Origin: an uncultured Pseudomonadota bacterium
GTDB lineage: Bacteria; Pseudomonadota; Gammaproteobacteria; Burkholderiales; Methylophilaceae
DNA: 12,380 nucleotides
Direction: 5' to 3'
Assembly: GCA_903860085.1 (NCBI GenBank)
Contig: CAIOPD010000112.1
Location: 1-12,380 of the forward strand
The position numbers and the translations under genes are program-made. Of this stretch, positions 1 to 7,219 are shown piece by piece (position 1 is the stretch's first letter; each line of letters opens with the position of its first letter). The notes below the pieces were generated by a model, which was given only the letters and a program-made list of their open reading frames with translations, searched no databases and was not told where the DNA came from.

Positions 1-1
1 T

Positions 2-817
2 TTAAATTGATTTTTTCGGTTTTTCAGCGCATTGCATACCTAGTTGAATCAAGGCGAGCACAGTAATATAAAAAACAACCTGCATGCCAGCTGGACGCGC
101 ATCGTAGCCAATAAGGCTATGTAACAACATGCCCAATATGCTGTGCTCTGACAATTGTGCAGAGGTATCCCATAAAGGTGATGCTAAACTTGGAAGAACA
201 TCGGCTTGAATTAAAAAATGTGCTGCACTTGAAGCCATACCTGCCGCTAGTAACATGACTAGCACCCCGGTAGCGGCAAAGAACCAGCGCATGGGAATGC
301 GCAACAGACCAGCGTAAAGCGTGTACCCTACAGCGATACCAGCTAATGTGCCTAATAATCCACCAAACAACATGCTATTTGCTCCACTTGCTGCAGAAGC
401 ACTAATGCCATAGAGAAACAATACGGTTTCTGAGCCTTCACGCAGCACCGCTAGGCCAACCACTACCAGTAGAATTGAGCATTCACTTCGACCTTCACTT
501 ATTTTGGCGCCTACATTACGCGCATGACTAGCGAGTTGCGCGCCGTGCGAGGCCATCCATACGTTATGCCAAGCTAGCATCAGTACCGCGACACCTAAAA
601 CACTAGCATTAAATAACTCTTGGCCTACCCCACTAGCCAATGAAGCAATTAATCCAGTTGAAGCAGCAACCAAACCTGATCCTAGCAAACCTAGAACAAT
701 ACCCGCCGTTAGCCACAGCTTCCGACCACGGACATCACGCGTTGCAGCGCTTACTATGCCAATAATAATGGCAGCTTCGAGTACTTCACGAAAAACAATA
801 ATAGCGGTAGACAACAT
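2..817 (-). CDS. FTR1-family high-affinity iron permease (FtrC/EfeU-like)
   Basis: A 271-residue polytopic inner-membrane protein of the FTR1 family, which moves ferric iron across the cytoplasmic membrane. Two copies of the family's acidic iron-binding motif are visible: REVLE at residues 10-14 in the first helix and REGSE at 126-130 in a later helix. About seven hydrophobic helices fill the chain, and the length is usual for bacterial FTR1 permeases. The ATG is preceded by AAGG (825-828, minus strand) with a 7-base spacer, which supports this start. The stop lies at positions 2-4, so the gene is complete but what follows it is out of view. It sits 25 bases downstream of a periplasmic cupredoxin gene and should share its Fur-controlled transcript. 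The pairing resembles ftrB-ftrC of Bordetella/Brucella FtrABCD systems. The family call is firm; the exact system name is inferred. Confidence 0.93.
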   Translation of the reverse strand: MLSTAIIVFREVLEAAIIIGIVSAATRDVRGRKLWLTAGIVLGLLGSGLVAASTGLIASLASGVGQELFNASVLGVAVLMLAWHNVWMASHGAQLASHARNVGAKISEGRSECSILLVVVGLAVLREGSETVLFLYGISASAASGANSMLFGGLLGTLAGIAVGYTLYAGLLRIPMRWFFAATGVLVMLLAAGMASSAAHFLIQADVLPSLASPLWDTSAQLSEHSILGMLLHSLIGYDARPAGMQVVFYITVLALIQLGMQCAEKPKKSI

Positions 818-824
818 GATTAAG

Positions 825-828
825 CCTT
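825..828 (-). promoter_or_regulatory. Shine-Dalgarno of the FTR1 permease gene
   Basis: AAGG on the minus strand, 7 bases before the ATG at 817. It marks the permease start and fits a gene translated from inside a longer transcript. Confidence 0.6.
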
Positions 829-842
829 AGTAAATTCAATAG

Positions 843-1160
843 TTATTTAGTGACAATAACGCCTTGTGCCGTCGCCTCGTTGAACTCGCCATAAAATGGG
901 TAACGTCCAACGGCAAGTGGACCAATATAAATACTGACACTAGCATTAGCTGCAATTAATTTTTCACGATTAAGGCTATGGCTTTCAAACTCTTCTGGGC
1001 TAGCATCATGGTTCTCAATGACTACCTTGATTTTCTTGCCTGCAGGAACGGTTAGCTCGGCTGGCTGAAATTGGTGGTCTTTAATTACCAAAACATAGTC
1101 GGTCTCAACTGCCAAAACAGTTAAAGGAAGCAACAGGGCAAGAAGTAATAGTTTTTTCAT
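843..1160 (-). CDS. periplasmic cupredoxin-like iron-uptake protein (FtrB-like)
   Basis: A 105-residue exported protein. Residues 1-17 form a signal peptide (MKK, a leucine-rich core, then VLA before VET), which leaves a periplasmic domain of about 88 residues. The rest is a small beta-rich cupredoxin-like domain (Cupredoxin_1 type) with KDHQFQP near 27-33, a PEEFESH stretch near 55-61 and YPFYGEFNEATAQG near the C-terminus. There is no cysteine, so it is not a classic type-1 blue copper protein; His, Glu or Met side chains would have to bind metal. Such proteins occur beside FTR1 permeases (FtrB in FtrABCD systems), where they are thought to handle periplasmic iron for the permease. Here it is the first gene of the transcript, directly behind a Fur box, with the permease next. 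The start at 1160 gives a clean signal peptide; the ribosome site is weak (AGAG-like). Confidence 0.88.
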   Translation of the reverse strand: MKKLLLLALLLPLTVLAVETDYVLVIKDHQFQPAELTVPAGKKIKVVIENHDASPEEFESHSLNREKLIAANASVSIYIGPLAVGRYPFYGEFNEATAQGVIVTK

Positions 1161-1179
1161 CGTTAAACTCTGTGTTTTA

Positions 1180-1185
1180 TTTATA
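1180..1185 (-). promoter_or_regulatory. candidate -10 of the iron-uptake operon
   Basis: TATAAA on the minus strand next to the Fur box. Transcription would start near 1173 and give a leader of about 13 bases. No good -35 is visible at the normal distance. Confidence 0.4.
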
Positions 1186-1204
1186 CGTAATGATAATCGT
1201 TCTT
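1186..1204. promoter_or_regulatory. Fur box (iron-responsive operator)
   Basis: The 19 bases match the classic Fur consensus GATAATGATAATCATTATC at 14 of 19 positions, including an unbroken TAATGATAATC core (1188-1198). It lies 25 bases before the start of the cupredoxin gene on the minus strand. A TATAAA hexamer on the minus strand (1180-1185) directly abuts it and could be that gene's -10, so Fur binding would block the promoter. Repression of the iron-uptake pair when iron is plentiful is the expected outcome. An effect on hslO, which starts 58 bases away on the other strand, is possible but unproven. Confidence 0.75.
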
Positions 1205-1246
1205 ATTTAGAATTACAATAAGATTTTTATAGAAATCAAATCTAAA

Positions 1247-1261
1247 TGTTAAAATGTAACT
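1247..1261 (+). promoter_or_regulatory. extended -10 promoter of hslO, probably leaderless
   Basis: The extended -10 element TGTTAAAAT (1247-1255) is followed by exactly six bases and then the hslO ATG at 1262. With the usual -10 to start-site distance, transcription would begin on the A of the ATG. No Shine-Dalgarno sequence precedes the ATG. The -35 region is poor (TTATAG or TTTATA), as is common with extended -10 promoters. Confidence 0.55.
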
Positions 1262-2173
1262 ATGAAAAATAATTTAGACACATTGCAGCGTTTCGTTTTT
1301 GAAAACAGCGCTGTGCGCGGCAACCTAGTTAATCTGACACAAACACTCAACCTTGCGCTTAATCAACAACAGTTACCCAAAGGCCTTCGTAAAGCTTTAG
1401 GTGAATTGATGGCAGCTAGTGCCCTGCTCGCCGCGACATTAAAAATGAATGGCGCCTTAGTGATGCAAATTCAAAGCACAGGCACATTAAAACTACTTGT
1501 AGTGGAATGCACCACGATTACCGGTGAGGCTCTTAAAATGCGCGCAACCGCTAAGTGGAGTGACGAAATCAATGATGAGCAAGATCTATTTGAATTGGTT
1601 GAGCACGCACAGTTTATGATTACGCTTGACCCTAAAGAAGGTGGTCAGGCCTACCAAGGTATCGTGCCGCTTGAAGGCAGCAGTATTAGTGCCGCACTAG
1701 AAAACTACATGTTGCGCTCAGAACAAATTGATACGCGCATTTTCTTAAGCTGCGATGGCGATTCTGCTGCAGGCATGCTTATTCAAAAGCTACCAGAAAC
1801 TATGAATCAACTCACCTTAGATCGAGATGAAGATACTTGGGCAAGGGTTGGCCATTTAGCTAGCACCGTCACGGATGATGAGTTACTGCATTTACCGACA
1901 GAAACTTTACTTACCAGACTATTTCATCAAGAAGATGTTCGTCTGTTCGAACCGACTGCCACCGAATTTTTCTGTAGTTGTAGCCGTGACAGCGTATCTA
2001 ATATGCTACGAATGTTAGGTGATGAAGAAATACTGAGCATTATTGAAGAACGTGGGAACATTGAAGTGAACTGTGATTTTTGCAATGCGCTCTATAACTT
2101 TGATAAGGTGGATGCGGCACAGTTATTGGTCAGTGAAGCGACAGTAGTGTCCCCTAGCGCTAAAATACACTAG
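1262..2173 (+). CDS. hslO: Hsp33 redox-regulated molecular chaperone
   Basis: A 303-residue cytoplasmic holdase chaperone that is switched on by oxidation and unfolding stress. The C-terminal redox switch is complete: Cys238-Ser-Cys240, then Cys271-Asp-Phe-Cys274, the CXC...CXXC set that binds zinc when reduced and forms disulfides when oxidised. The N-terminal substrate-binding domain shows the family's LAATLKMNGALVMQI stretch (about 56-70), a GGQAYQGIVPL stretch near 127-137 and a SEQIDTRIFL segment near 153-162. Length is typical of the family. The first codons read as a normal Hsp33 start (DTLQRFVFEN), and there is no Shine-Dalgarno sequence; a -10 element six bases upstream points to a leaderless transcript. 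It is divergent from a Fur-controlled iron-uptake pair and converges on an RNA methyltransferase gene 22 bases further on. Confidence 0.97.
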   Translation: MKNNLDTLQRFVFENSAVRGNLVNLTQTLNLALNQQQLPKGLRKALGELMAASALLAATLKMNGALVMQIQSTGTLKLLVVECTTITGEALKMRATAKWSDEINDEQDLFELVEHAQFMITLDPKEGGQAYQGIVPLEGSSISAALENYMLRSEQIDTRIFLSCDGDSAAGMLIQKLPETMNQLTLDRDEDTWARVGHLASTVTDDELLHLPTETLLTRLFHQEDVRLFEPTATEFFCSCSRDSVSNMLRMLGDEEILSIIEERGNIEVNCDFCNALYNFDKVDAAQLLVSEATVVSPSAKIH

Positions 2174-2195
2174 CGACCAAAATACTTGCGGCCGA

Positions 2196-2987
2196 TTAAT
2201 GCGCCGTAATTTGGCGCATCCGTTCAAATAAACATACAGCAGTCGCCGCCCCTGCATTAAGTGACTCAACCGTACCTAACTTCGTTTTTGCCATCGGAAT
2301 CGTAATACTCTTGCTGCATGCAGTAATGGTTGGCTGACGAAGACCGCCTCCCTCATTACCAATCACAAACGCCGTCGGTTGAGTTAAATCCTGATCAAAA
2401 ATCGATTCGCCATGCATCGTCGTAGCATAGCTATTGCCACTAAATCGCTGTAATTCAACCATTAAATCTGCACGTTCCACCATCGGTAACAAAAACTGCG
2501 CCCCCTGCCCGCCACGCAAAGCTTTAGGCGACCATGCATCCGTGCAACTAGTACTCATAAAGACGACTTGTACCCCAGCGGCCGCGGCGGTTCGCAACAT
2601 GCTGCCCAAATTACCTGGATCCTGAATGCCTTCAAGCATTAATGCAAATTGGGGCGCTTCCACAATAGGCAATTGCGGAATTTTCGCTAATGCTAAAATC
2701 CCGGTCGCACTTACCACGGGGGTTAGTTCGGAAAACATCAACGTAGGCAACATGATTGTGGGCACGTCAACTAAAGCTTGGATTAAACCAGTAGCCTCTA
2801 CACTGCTCTGCCCTTCTGGAATAATCACTAACTCTGGCTCACCAAATGCATCAATATATGCCTCGATTAAGTGCACGCCATCCAACAAGGTTTTACCTTC
2901 AGCACGACGTTCGCGTGCATTATCGGCTAAACGTTTAAGCTGTTTAAAAACTGGGTTGTCGCGTGAAACTATGTGTTTAAAAGCCAT
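2196..2987 (-). CDS. TrmH/SpoU-family RNA 2'-O-methyltransferase
   Basis: A 263-residue SPOUT methyltransferase that probably uses S-adenosylmethionine to methylate a ribose in rRNA or tRNA. All three family motifs are present: DPGNLGSMLRTAAAAG at 123-138 (motif 1), VIGNEGGGL at 208-216 (motif 2) and the IPMAKTKLGTVESLNAGAA stretch at 230-248 (motif 3, forming the knotted cofactor site). Residues 1-100 form the substrate-binding region of the two-domain subgroup (MRM3/TsnR/YsgA-like), which begins with SRDNPVFKQLKRLA. The ATG at 2987 is chosen; a TTG four codons upstream keeps the frame but adds nothing conserved. No Shine-Dalgarno sequence is clear. A minus-strand TAAAAT at 3017-3022 is a candidate -10. 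The exact target nucleotide cannot be read from the sequence, so no symbol is given. It is divergent from another RNA-modification gene (rsuA). Confidence 0.93.
   Translation of the reverse strand: MAFKHIVSRDNPVFKQLKRLADNARERRAEGKTLLDGVHLIEAYIDAFGEPELVIIPEGQSSVEATGLIQALVDVPTIMLPTLMFSELTPVVSATGILALAKIPQLPIVEAPQFALMLEGIQDPGNLGSMLRTAAAAGVQVVFMSTSCTDAWSPKALRGGQGAQFLLPMVERADLMVELQRFSGNSYATTMHGESIFDQDLTQPTAFVIGNEGGGLRQPTITACSKSITIPMAKTKLGTVESLNAGAATAVCLFERMRQITAH
2199..2219. terminator. perfect hairpin at the convergent hslO/methyltransferase ends
   Basis: ATGCGCC (2199-2205) and GGCGCAT (2213-2219) form a perfect 7-bp GC-rich stem with a 7-base loop. It starts next to the methyltransferase stop codon, inside that gene's last codons, and lies 25 bases after the hslO stop. 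No U-tract follows on either strand, so it is at best a weak bidirectional terminator or an mRNA 3'-end stabiliser. Confidence 0.35.
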
Positions 2988-3066
2988 ATCAAGGATCAAT
3001 TACAATTAAGACAGACATTTTAACCGAAAGCACACGCACAGCACGCAAGGTTTTCTCCGCAAACGC

Positions 3067-3078
3067 TATAATGCGAAC
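3067..3078 (+). promoter_or_regulatory. consensus -10 of rsuA, probably leaderless
   Basis: A perfect TATAAT (3067-3072) is followed by six bases and then the rsuA ATG at 3079. Transcription should start at or next to the A of the ATG. No Shine-Dalgarno sequence is near; the only AAGG is about 29 bases upstream, before the -10. The -35 region (CGCAAG) is weak. Confidence 0.6.
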
Positions 3079-3792
3079 ATGGCTAAAAAATTACCCCTAG
3101 AACGTATCCTTCATAACCAAGGTTTTGGTGCCCGTAAATTGTGCCGCATGATGGTGTGGGATGATGAAATTACAGTCAATGGAGAATCTTGCGACGATCC
3201 CAATGCTGAGTTTGATTTAGACAATTTAAGCTTCTCCGTGCGCGGAGAAGAATGGACTTATCGTGAAAAATCTTACCTTATGCTCCATAAGCCTAGTAAT
3301 TACGAATGCTCTCATAAAACCCAACATCACCCTACCATTTACAGTCTATTACCTCACCCCTTAGTAGTCAGAGATGTTCAGTGTATTGGTCGCTTAGATG
3401 AAGATACCACTGGTTTAATTTTAATCTCTGACGATGGTCAATTTATCCATCGCATGAGTTCCCCAAAACATAAGGTCCCTAAGGTTTATGCAGTGACTTG
3501 CAAGCACCCAGTAGATGACGCACAAATTGCACATATTTTAAAAGGCGTGCAGCTCATTGATGAGGATTCTCCGATTGCAGCCCTTGCATGCACTAGAATT
3601 AATGCCCATGAAATTCATATGACGCTTTCTGAAGGCAAGTACCATCAGGTCAAGCGGATGGTGGCGGCTATTAGCAATCGAGTTGAGGCATTAAAACGCA
3701 TACAAATCGGCAAGCTTAAATTACCAGAAGATTTAGCCGTGGGAGAATGGCGCTGGCTTAGCGCTGAAGATATGGCAAATCTAGGAGCTTGA
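3079..3792 (+). CDS. rsuA: 16S rRNA pseudouridine synthase, RsuA family
   Basis: A 237-residue enzyme of the RsuA/RluB/RluE/RluF family, which isomerises uridine to pseudouridine in rRNA. RsuA itself modifies U516 of 16S rRNA. Residues 1-58 form an S4-type RNA-binding domain (ERILHNQGFGARK, then VNGE). The catalytic domain carries MLHKPSNYECS at 68-78, the active-site motif GRLDEDTTGL at 104-113 with Asp107 as nucleophile, and EGKYHQVKRM at 185-194. HHPTIYSLLP, SDDGQFIHRMSSPKH and GVQL match RsuA better than the RluB or RluE/F members, from memory. Length fits RsuA. A perfect TATAAT ends six bases before the ATG, so this gene heads its transcript. The lipoprotein gene that follows starts 53 bases later. 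Confidence 0.88.
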   Translation: MAKKLPLERILHNQGFGARKLCRMMVWDDEITVNGESCDDPNAEFDLDNLSFSVRGEEWTYREKSYLMLHKPSNYECSHKTQHHPTIYSLLPHPLVVRDVQCIGRLDEDTTGLILISDDGQFIHRMSSPKHKVPKVYAVTCKHPVDDAQIAHILKGVQLIDEDSPIAALACTRINAHEIHMTLSEGKYHQVKRMVAAISNRVEALKRIQIGKLKLPEDLAVGEWRWLSAEDMANLGA

Positions 3793-3820
3793 ACTTTAAC
3801 AGATTCGAAAGTTCTTATTC
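3791..3820 (+). terminator. AT-rich hairpin at the rsuA stop codon
   Basis: GAACTTT (3791-3797) pairs perfectly with AAAGTTC (3808-3814) around a 10-base loop, and T-rich TTATTCTTT follows. The stem begins inside the rsuA TGA. The stem is AT-rich and the loop long, so termination would be partial; it may simply separate rsuA and lipocalin expression. Confidence 0.3.
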
Positions 3821-3836
3821 TTTAGAAATCTTAGAC

Positions 3837-3840
3837 GGAG
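3837..3840 (+). promoter_or_regulatory. Shine-Dalgarno that sets the lipocalin start
   Basis: GGAG lies 5 bases before the ATG at 3846. It favours this ATG over an in-frame TTG at 3789 that would overlap rsuA and put 19 residues in front of the lipoprotein signal. Confidence 0.75.
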
Positions 3841-3845
3841 TTCAA

Positions 3846-4418
3846 ATGCGATTTACATTCTTACCACTGCTAATACTCCTGCTCACCTCTTGCCTAGGCG
3901 TACCCGATAAAGTCTCCGTAGTGGCAAGTGTCGATGCTAGCCAATATCTAGGGACATGGTATGAAATCGCTCGGCTAGATCACTCATTTGAACGCGATTT
4001 GGATAATGTCACAGCCACTTATAGCCTGCGTGATGATGGTGGCATTAAAGTTATTAACAAAGGCCTTAATACCAAAAGCAATGAATGGAAAGAAGCAGAG
4101 GGTAAAGCCTACTTTATCGACCCCGATAACGCTGATAAAACCAACACTGGCCATCTAAAAGTTTCATTCTTTGGACCCTTTTATGGGTCTTACAATATCA
4201 TTGAGTTAGACAAGCCTTATTATAATTACGTGATGTTATGTGGCCCGAATAAATCCTATTTTTGGATACTAGCGCGTACACCGCAATTAGCCTACCCAAT
4301 CAAGCAGCAACTAATCACCAAAGCTAAAGAGCTTGGCTTTGCCACTGACAAACTTATTTATATCAATCAAACACCTGTAGTTGTAGATTATGAAGCTGGT
4401 CGTCATGTGAGACATTAA
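3846..4418 (+). CDS. blc: outer-membrane lipocalin lipoprotein (Blc type)
   Basis: A 190-residue bacterial lipocalin. Residues 1-16 form a lipoprotein signal with lipobox LTSC, so Cys16 should be lipidated; residue 17 is Leu, not Asp, which favours sorting to the outer membrane. The mature domain has the lipocalin signature GTWYEIAR at 36-43 (the Gly-X-Trp of strand A), GKAYF at 86-90, LKVSFFGPFYGSYNIIELD at 104-122 and WILARTP at 140-146, all as in Blc-type proteins. Blc binds fatty acids or lysophospholipids in the E. coli case and is linked to envelope maintenance; the ligand here is unknown. The start at 3846 has a good Shine-Dalgarno and gives a clean signal. It lies 53 bases after rsuA on the same strand and converges on the radical SAM gene. 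Confidence 0.92.
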   Translation: MRFTFLPLLILLLTSCLGVPDKVSVVASVDASQYLGTWYEIARLDHSFERDLDNVTATYSLRDDGGIKVINKGLNTKSNEWKEAEGKAYFIDPDNADKTNTGHLKVSFFGPFYGSYNIIELDKPYYNYVMLCGPNKSYFWILARTPQLAYPIKQQLITKAKELGFATDKLIYINQTPVVVDYEAGRHVRH

Positions 4419-4441
4419 AGGGTTAATATCTTCAACAAACA

Positions 4442-6580
4442 CTAGGAAAACTTACGACGACCCTCTTGCGCACGCCTTGGACGTACCGTGCGCTCTAAAG
4501 CCTCACCACGCACCGTTGTAATTGGCTTATTAGAAAGCGGCTGCCAAGCCGGAATCAGACACTGCTTGCTACTTCCAATAAGGTCATCCCTACCCATTTT
4601 CTTTAAGGCTTCACGCAATATGGGCCAGTTATTAGGATCATGGTAACGGATAAACGCCTTATGTAATTTGCGCACATTACCGGCTTTAGGAACGGCAACC
4701 TCTTCTGAATCTGTAGTGACTTTACGCAACGGGTTTTTACCTGAGTGATACATAGCAGTCGCCATCGCCATTGGCGTAGGCGTAAAGGTTTGTACTTGGT
4801 CTAGCTTAAAGTCATATTTCTTCAGCCACAGGGCCAAATTCAACATATCATTGTCAGTCGTACCTGGATGCGCGGCAATAAAGTACGGGATTAAATACTG
4901 CTTTTTGCCAGCCTCGGCACTGAATTTTTCAAACATAAGCTTGAATTCATCATAAGCATCCATCCCAGGTTTCATCATTTTACTCAGCACATTTTCTTCG
5001 CTGTGCTCAGGTGCAATTTTTAAATATCCACCCACATGATGCTGCACCAGTTCTTTGACATACTCTGGAGACTTTACGGCTAGGTCATAACGTACACCGC
5101 TGCCGATCAAAATTTTCTTCACGCCTTTAATAGCACGTGCTTTGCGATAAAGCTGAATTAGAGCGCTATGGTCAGTATTCAGGTTTTCACATACCTCAGG
5201 GTAAACGCAACTCATTTTACGACATGAGTTTTCTATCTTTTCGCTCTTGCAAGCAATCCGATACATATTGGCAGTTGGGCCACCTAAGTCGGAGATCACG
5301 CCCGTAAAACCTTCAACCTTATCTCGGATTTCTTCAACTTCTTTTAAGATGCTAGCTTCACTGCGGCTTTGAATAATACGGCCTTCATGTTCAGTGATGC
5401 TACAGAACGTGCAACCACCAAAACAGCCGCGCATAATATTGACGCTGAAACGAATCATTTCCCAAGCAGGAATCTTTGCATCACCATACACCGGATGTGG
5501 CTTACGCGCATAAGGCATATCGTATACGTAATCCATTTCTTTCGTAGTAAGCGGAATCGGCGGTGGATTGAGCCAAACTTCACGATCGCCATGCTTTTGC
5601 ACCAATGCGCGAGCGTTACCTGGGTTAGCCTCTAAATGCAATACCCGTGAAGCGTGAGCATATAAAACGGGATCTTGTGAGACCTCTTCATAAGAAGGTA
5701 ATCGGACTACTTGGCGTGCACGGTCGGCTTTAGGTTTACGTACGACCTCAATCACTTTTGTGCCTTCCGGCAATTCTGATTTTGGCTTACTGTCGTCAGT
5801 AGCGCAACTTGCGTCAGCCTTACCCATTTTCATTTCATAAGGATCGATAGCTTTATCAACCACACCAGGGCGATCTAGATTGGTACTGGCAATTTCACTC
5901 CAACCCTCAGGAATTTTTTTACGTAAAAAAGCTGTGCCGCGAATATCCTGCATATCCGTTACTTTTTCACCTTTAGCAATGCGATGACTAAGCTCCACTA
6001 ATGCTCGCTCGGCATTGCCATAAAGCAGAATATCGGCTTTAGAATCCACCAAAATACTTCGGCGGACTTTATCACTCCAATAGTCATAATGGGCAATACG
6101 GCGCAGACTGGCCTCAATGCTTCCAATAATCAACGGCACGTCAGAGTAGGCCTCACGGCAACGTTGGCTATAGACCAAAACGGCGCGATCTGGGCGCTTA
6201 TTCGGTGCAGCATCTGGCGTATATGCATCATCACTGCGAATCTTACGATCTGCAGTATAGCGATTGACCATGCTATCCATATTGCCGGCGGTAACGCCAA
6301 AATACAAATTAGGTTTACCTAATATTTTAAATGCACTCGCATTTTGCCAGTCAGGTTGGGCAATAATGCCCACACGAAAACCTTGCGCTTCCAACAAGCG
6401 ACCGACTAAAGCGATGCCAAAACTAGGATGATCTATATAACAATCACCACTCACTAAAATAATGTCACAGCTATCCCAACCCAGCGCATCCATTTCTGCA
6501 CGGCTCATCGGAAGCATCGGCGCAGCCCCAAACCGTTTCGCCCAATACGGGCGATAGGTATGAATGGGCTTGGCTAACAT
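4442..6580 (-). CDS. ygiQ: YgiQ-family radical SAM protein
   Basis: A 712-residue cytoplasmic radical SAM protein of the YgiQ family (former UPF0313), whose reaction is not known. The N-terminal region (to about 110) has the family's [17 protein letters not shown] start and [11 protein letters not shown], and continues to [11 protein letters not shown]. The radical SAM core carries the iron-sulfur motif CFGGCTFC (CX3CX2C) with Cys386, Cys390 and Cys393, inside [14 protein letters not shown]. Later come [14 protein letters not shown] and an [18 protein letters not shown] segment typical of the fold, then a basic C-terminal tail ([13 protein letters not shown]). The chosen ATG begins [22 protein letters not shown] six codons upstream (6598) is in frame, and neither has a clear Shine-Dalgarno. 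A minus-strand TATAGT at 6607-6612 may be its -10. The family is sure; the function is open. Confidence 0.94.
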   Translation of the reverse strand: MLAKPIHTYRPYWAKRFGAAPMLPMSRAEMDALGWDSCDIILVSGDCYIDHPSFGIALVGRLLEAQGFRVGIIAQPDWQNASAFKILGKPNLYFGVTAGNMDSMVNRYTADRKIRSDDAYTPDAAPNKRPDRAVLVYSQRCREAYSDVPLIIGSIEASLRRIAHYDYWSDKVRRSILVDSKADILLYGNAERALVELSHRIAKGEKVTDMQDIRGTAFLRKKIPEGWSEIASTNLDRPGVVDKAIDPYEMKMGKADASCATDDSKPKSELPEGTKVIEVVRKPKADRARQVVRLPSYEEVSQDPVLYAHASRVLHLEANPGNARALVQKHGDREVWLNPPPIPLTTKEMDYVYDMPYARKPHPVYGDAKIPAWEMIRFSVNIMRGCFGGCTFCSITEHEGRIIQSRSEASILKEVEEIRDKVEGFTGVISDLGGPTANMYRIACKSEKIENSCRKMSCVYPEVCENLNTDHSALIQLYRKARAIKGVKKILIGSGVRYDLAVKSPEYVKELVQHHVGGYLKIAPEHSEENVLSKMMKPGMDAYDEFKLMFEKFSAEAGKKQYLIPYFIAAHPGTTDNDMLNLALWLKKYDFKLDQVQTFTPTPMAMATAMYHSGKNPLRKVTTDSEEVAVPKAGNVRKLHKAFIRYHDPNNWPILREALKKMGRDDLIGSSKQCLIPAWQPLSNKPITTVRGEALERTVRPRRAQEGRRKFS

Positions 6581-6606
6581 GGTGGTGTATTGTTCCAAGA
6601 ATATCT

Positions 6607-6612
6607 ACTATA
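6607..6612 (-). promoter_or_regulatory. candidate -10 upstream of ygiQ
   Basis: TATAGT on the minus strand would start transcription near 6600. This gives a leader of about 20 bases to the ATG at 6580, or almost none to the in-frame TTG at 6598. No convincing -35 is seen. Confidence 0.35.
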
Positions 6613-6623
6613 AACTTTAAAAG

Positions 6624-6642
6624 AGCGCGCATTTTACGCGCT
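6624..6642 (-). terminator. possible terminator after the small membrane protein gene
   Basis: AGCGCG (6624-6629) and CGCGCT (6637-6642) form a perfect 6-bp GC stem with a 7-base loop. Read on the minus strand it is followed by CTTTTAAAGTTT, a broken U-tract. It lies 67 bases past the stop of the DUF3147-type gene and just before the ygiQ promoter region, a sensible place to separate the two. Confidence 0.4.
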
Positions 6643-6709
6643 AATTAACTGATTAAGAAGCTTTTTTTTGTAAAAATACGTAAGATTAAACCCTTAAATA
6701 AAGTAGGTT

Positions 6710-7060
6710 TTATAGTAGATCAATACCAAATTGTTTTAGCAGCGTGGCATAACTTGCGAACAATAGCACCGTAAACACCACACAAGCAGCTAAGCTAAGC
6801 GCAAAGCCCCATCTTGGCAGTAAATATGGAAACAACAGAAACATTGGCAATGTCGGCAGCACATACCAAAATGTGTAGTAAGCATGATTAGAAATTTTGC
6901 TAGTTGGCTGATGTTCAACATAGAGCCAAATCAAGCTCAATAAAGTTACTAAGGGTAAGGCGCTAATTAGCCCACCGAGCTTGTCACTGCGTTTGGCAAG
7001 TTCAGAAACCAACACCACAACACCTGCAGTAATCATATATTTCATGATGAGATACGTCAT
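6710..7060 (-). CDS. DUF3147-type small inner-membrane protein, function unknown
   Basis: A 116-residue very hydrophobic protein with four predicted membrane helices (about 3-19, 28-48, 62-81 and 86-108) and short polar turns. It resembles the DUF3147 family from memory, mainly in the first half: a helix, then SELAKRSDKLGG, then LPLVTLLSLIWLYVE. No catalytic motif is visible, and no function is known to me. Three in-frame ATGs lie close together; 7060 is chosen because the protein then begins MTYLIMKYMITAG, which fits the usual N-terminus, and TGGA lies 6 bases upstream. An ATG at 7075 or 7045 is possible. It is divergent from aat and upstream of ygiQ on the same strand, with a possible terminator between. 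Confidence 0.75.
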   Translation of the reverse strand: MTYLIMKYMITAGVVVLVSELAKRSDKLGGLISALPLVTLLSLIWLYVEHQPTSKISNHAYYTFWYVLPTLPMFLLFPYLLPRWGFALSLAACVVFTVLLFASYATLLKQFGIDLL

Positions 7061-7205
7061 TTTAAATCCAGTCATGTTGATAAGTTGAATGTACGCTAGG
7101 CATGCTCTTACGAAGCGCAATATATAACTGTATATGCATACCCAGTGACACTACGCCAGACTTAAACGCTGCAATTTTCGGCTGGCATTGTCGGTGATTG
7201 TTTAA

Positions 7206-7219
7206 TACTATTATGTATC
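7206..7219 (+). promoter_or_regulatory. candidate -10 of aat, probably leaderless or nearly so
   Basis: Overlapping -10-like hexamers TACTAT (7206-7211) and TATTAT (7209-7214) end 8 and 5 bases before the ATG at 7220, so transcription would begin at or within about two bases of the start codon. No Shine-Dalgarno is present. TTGTCG at 7188-7193 is a possible -35, 15 bases from TATTAT, slightly short. Confidence 0.45.

Noticed and set aside
774..788. REVLE in place of REGLE in the first FTR1 motif as a possible defect
   Set aside because: From memory this variant is common in the bacterial subfamily paired with cupredoxins, and the acidic residues are kept, so it is not a sign of lost function.
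2434..3009. Two consecutive plus-strand open frames opposite the RNA methyltransferase
   Set aside because: The minus-strand gene carries all three SPOUT motifs; the opposite frames have no motif or ribosome site.
3789..3845. N-terminal extension of the lipocalin from a TTG overlapping rsuA
   Set aside because: It would place 19 polar residues before the lipoprotein signal and lacks a ribosome site, while the ATG at 3846 has GGAG and a clean signal peptide.
6661..6669. Run of T on the plus strand as a terminator
   Set aside because: No plus-strand gene ends upstream of it and no stable stem precedes it; both neighbours are on the minus strand.
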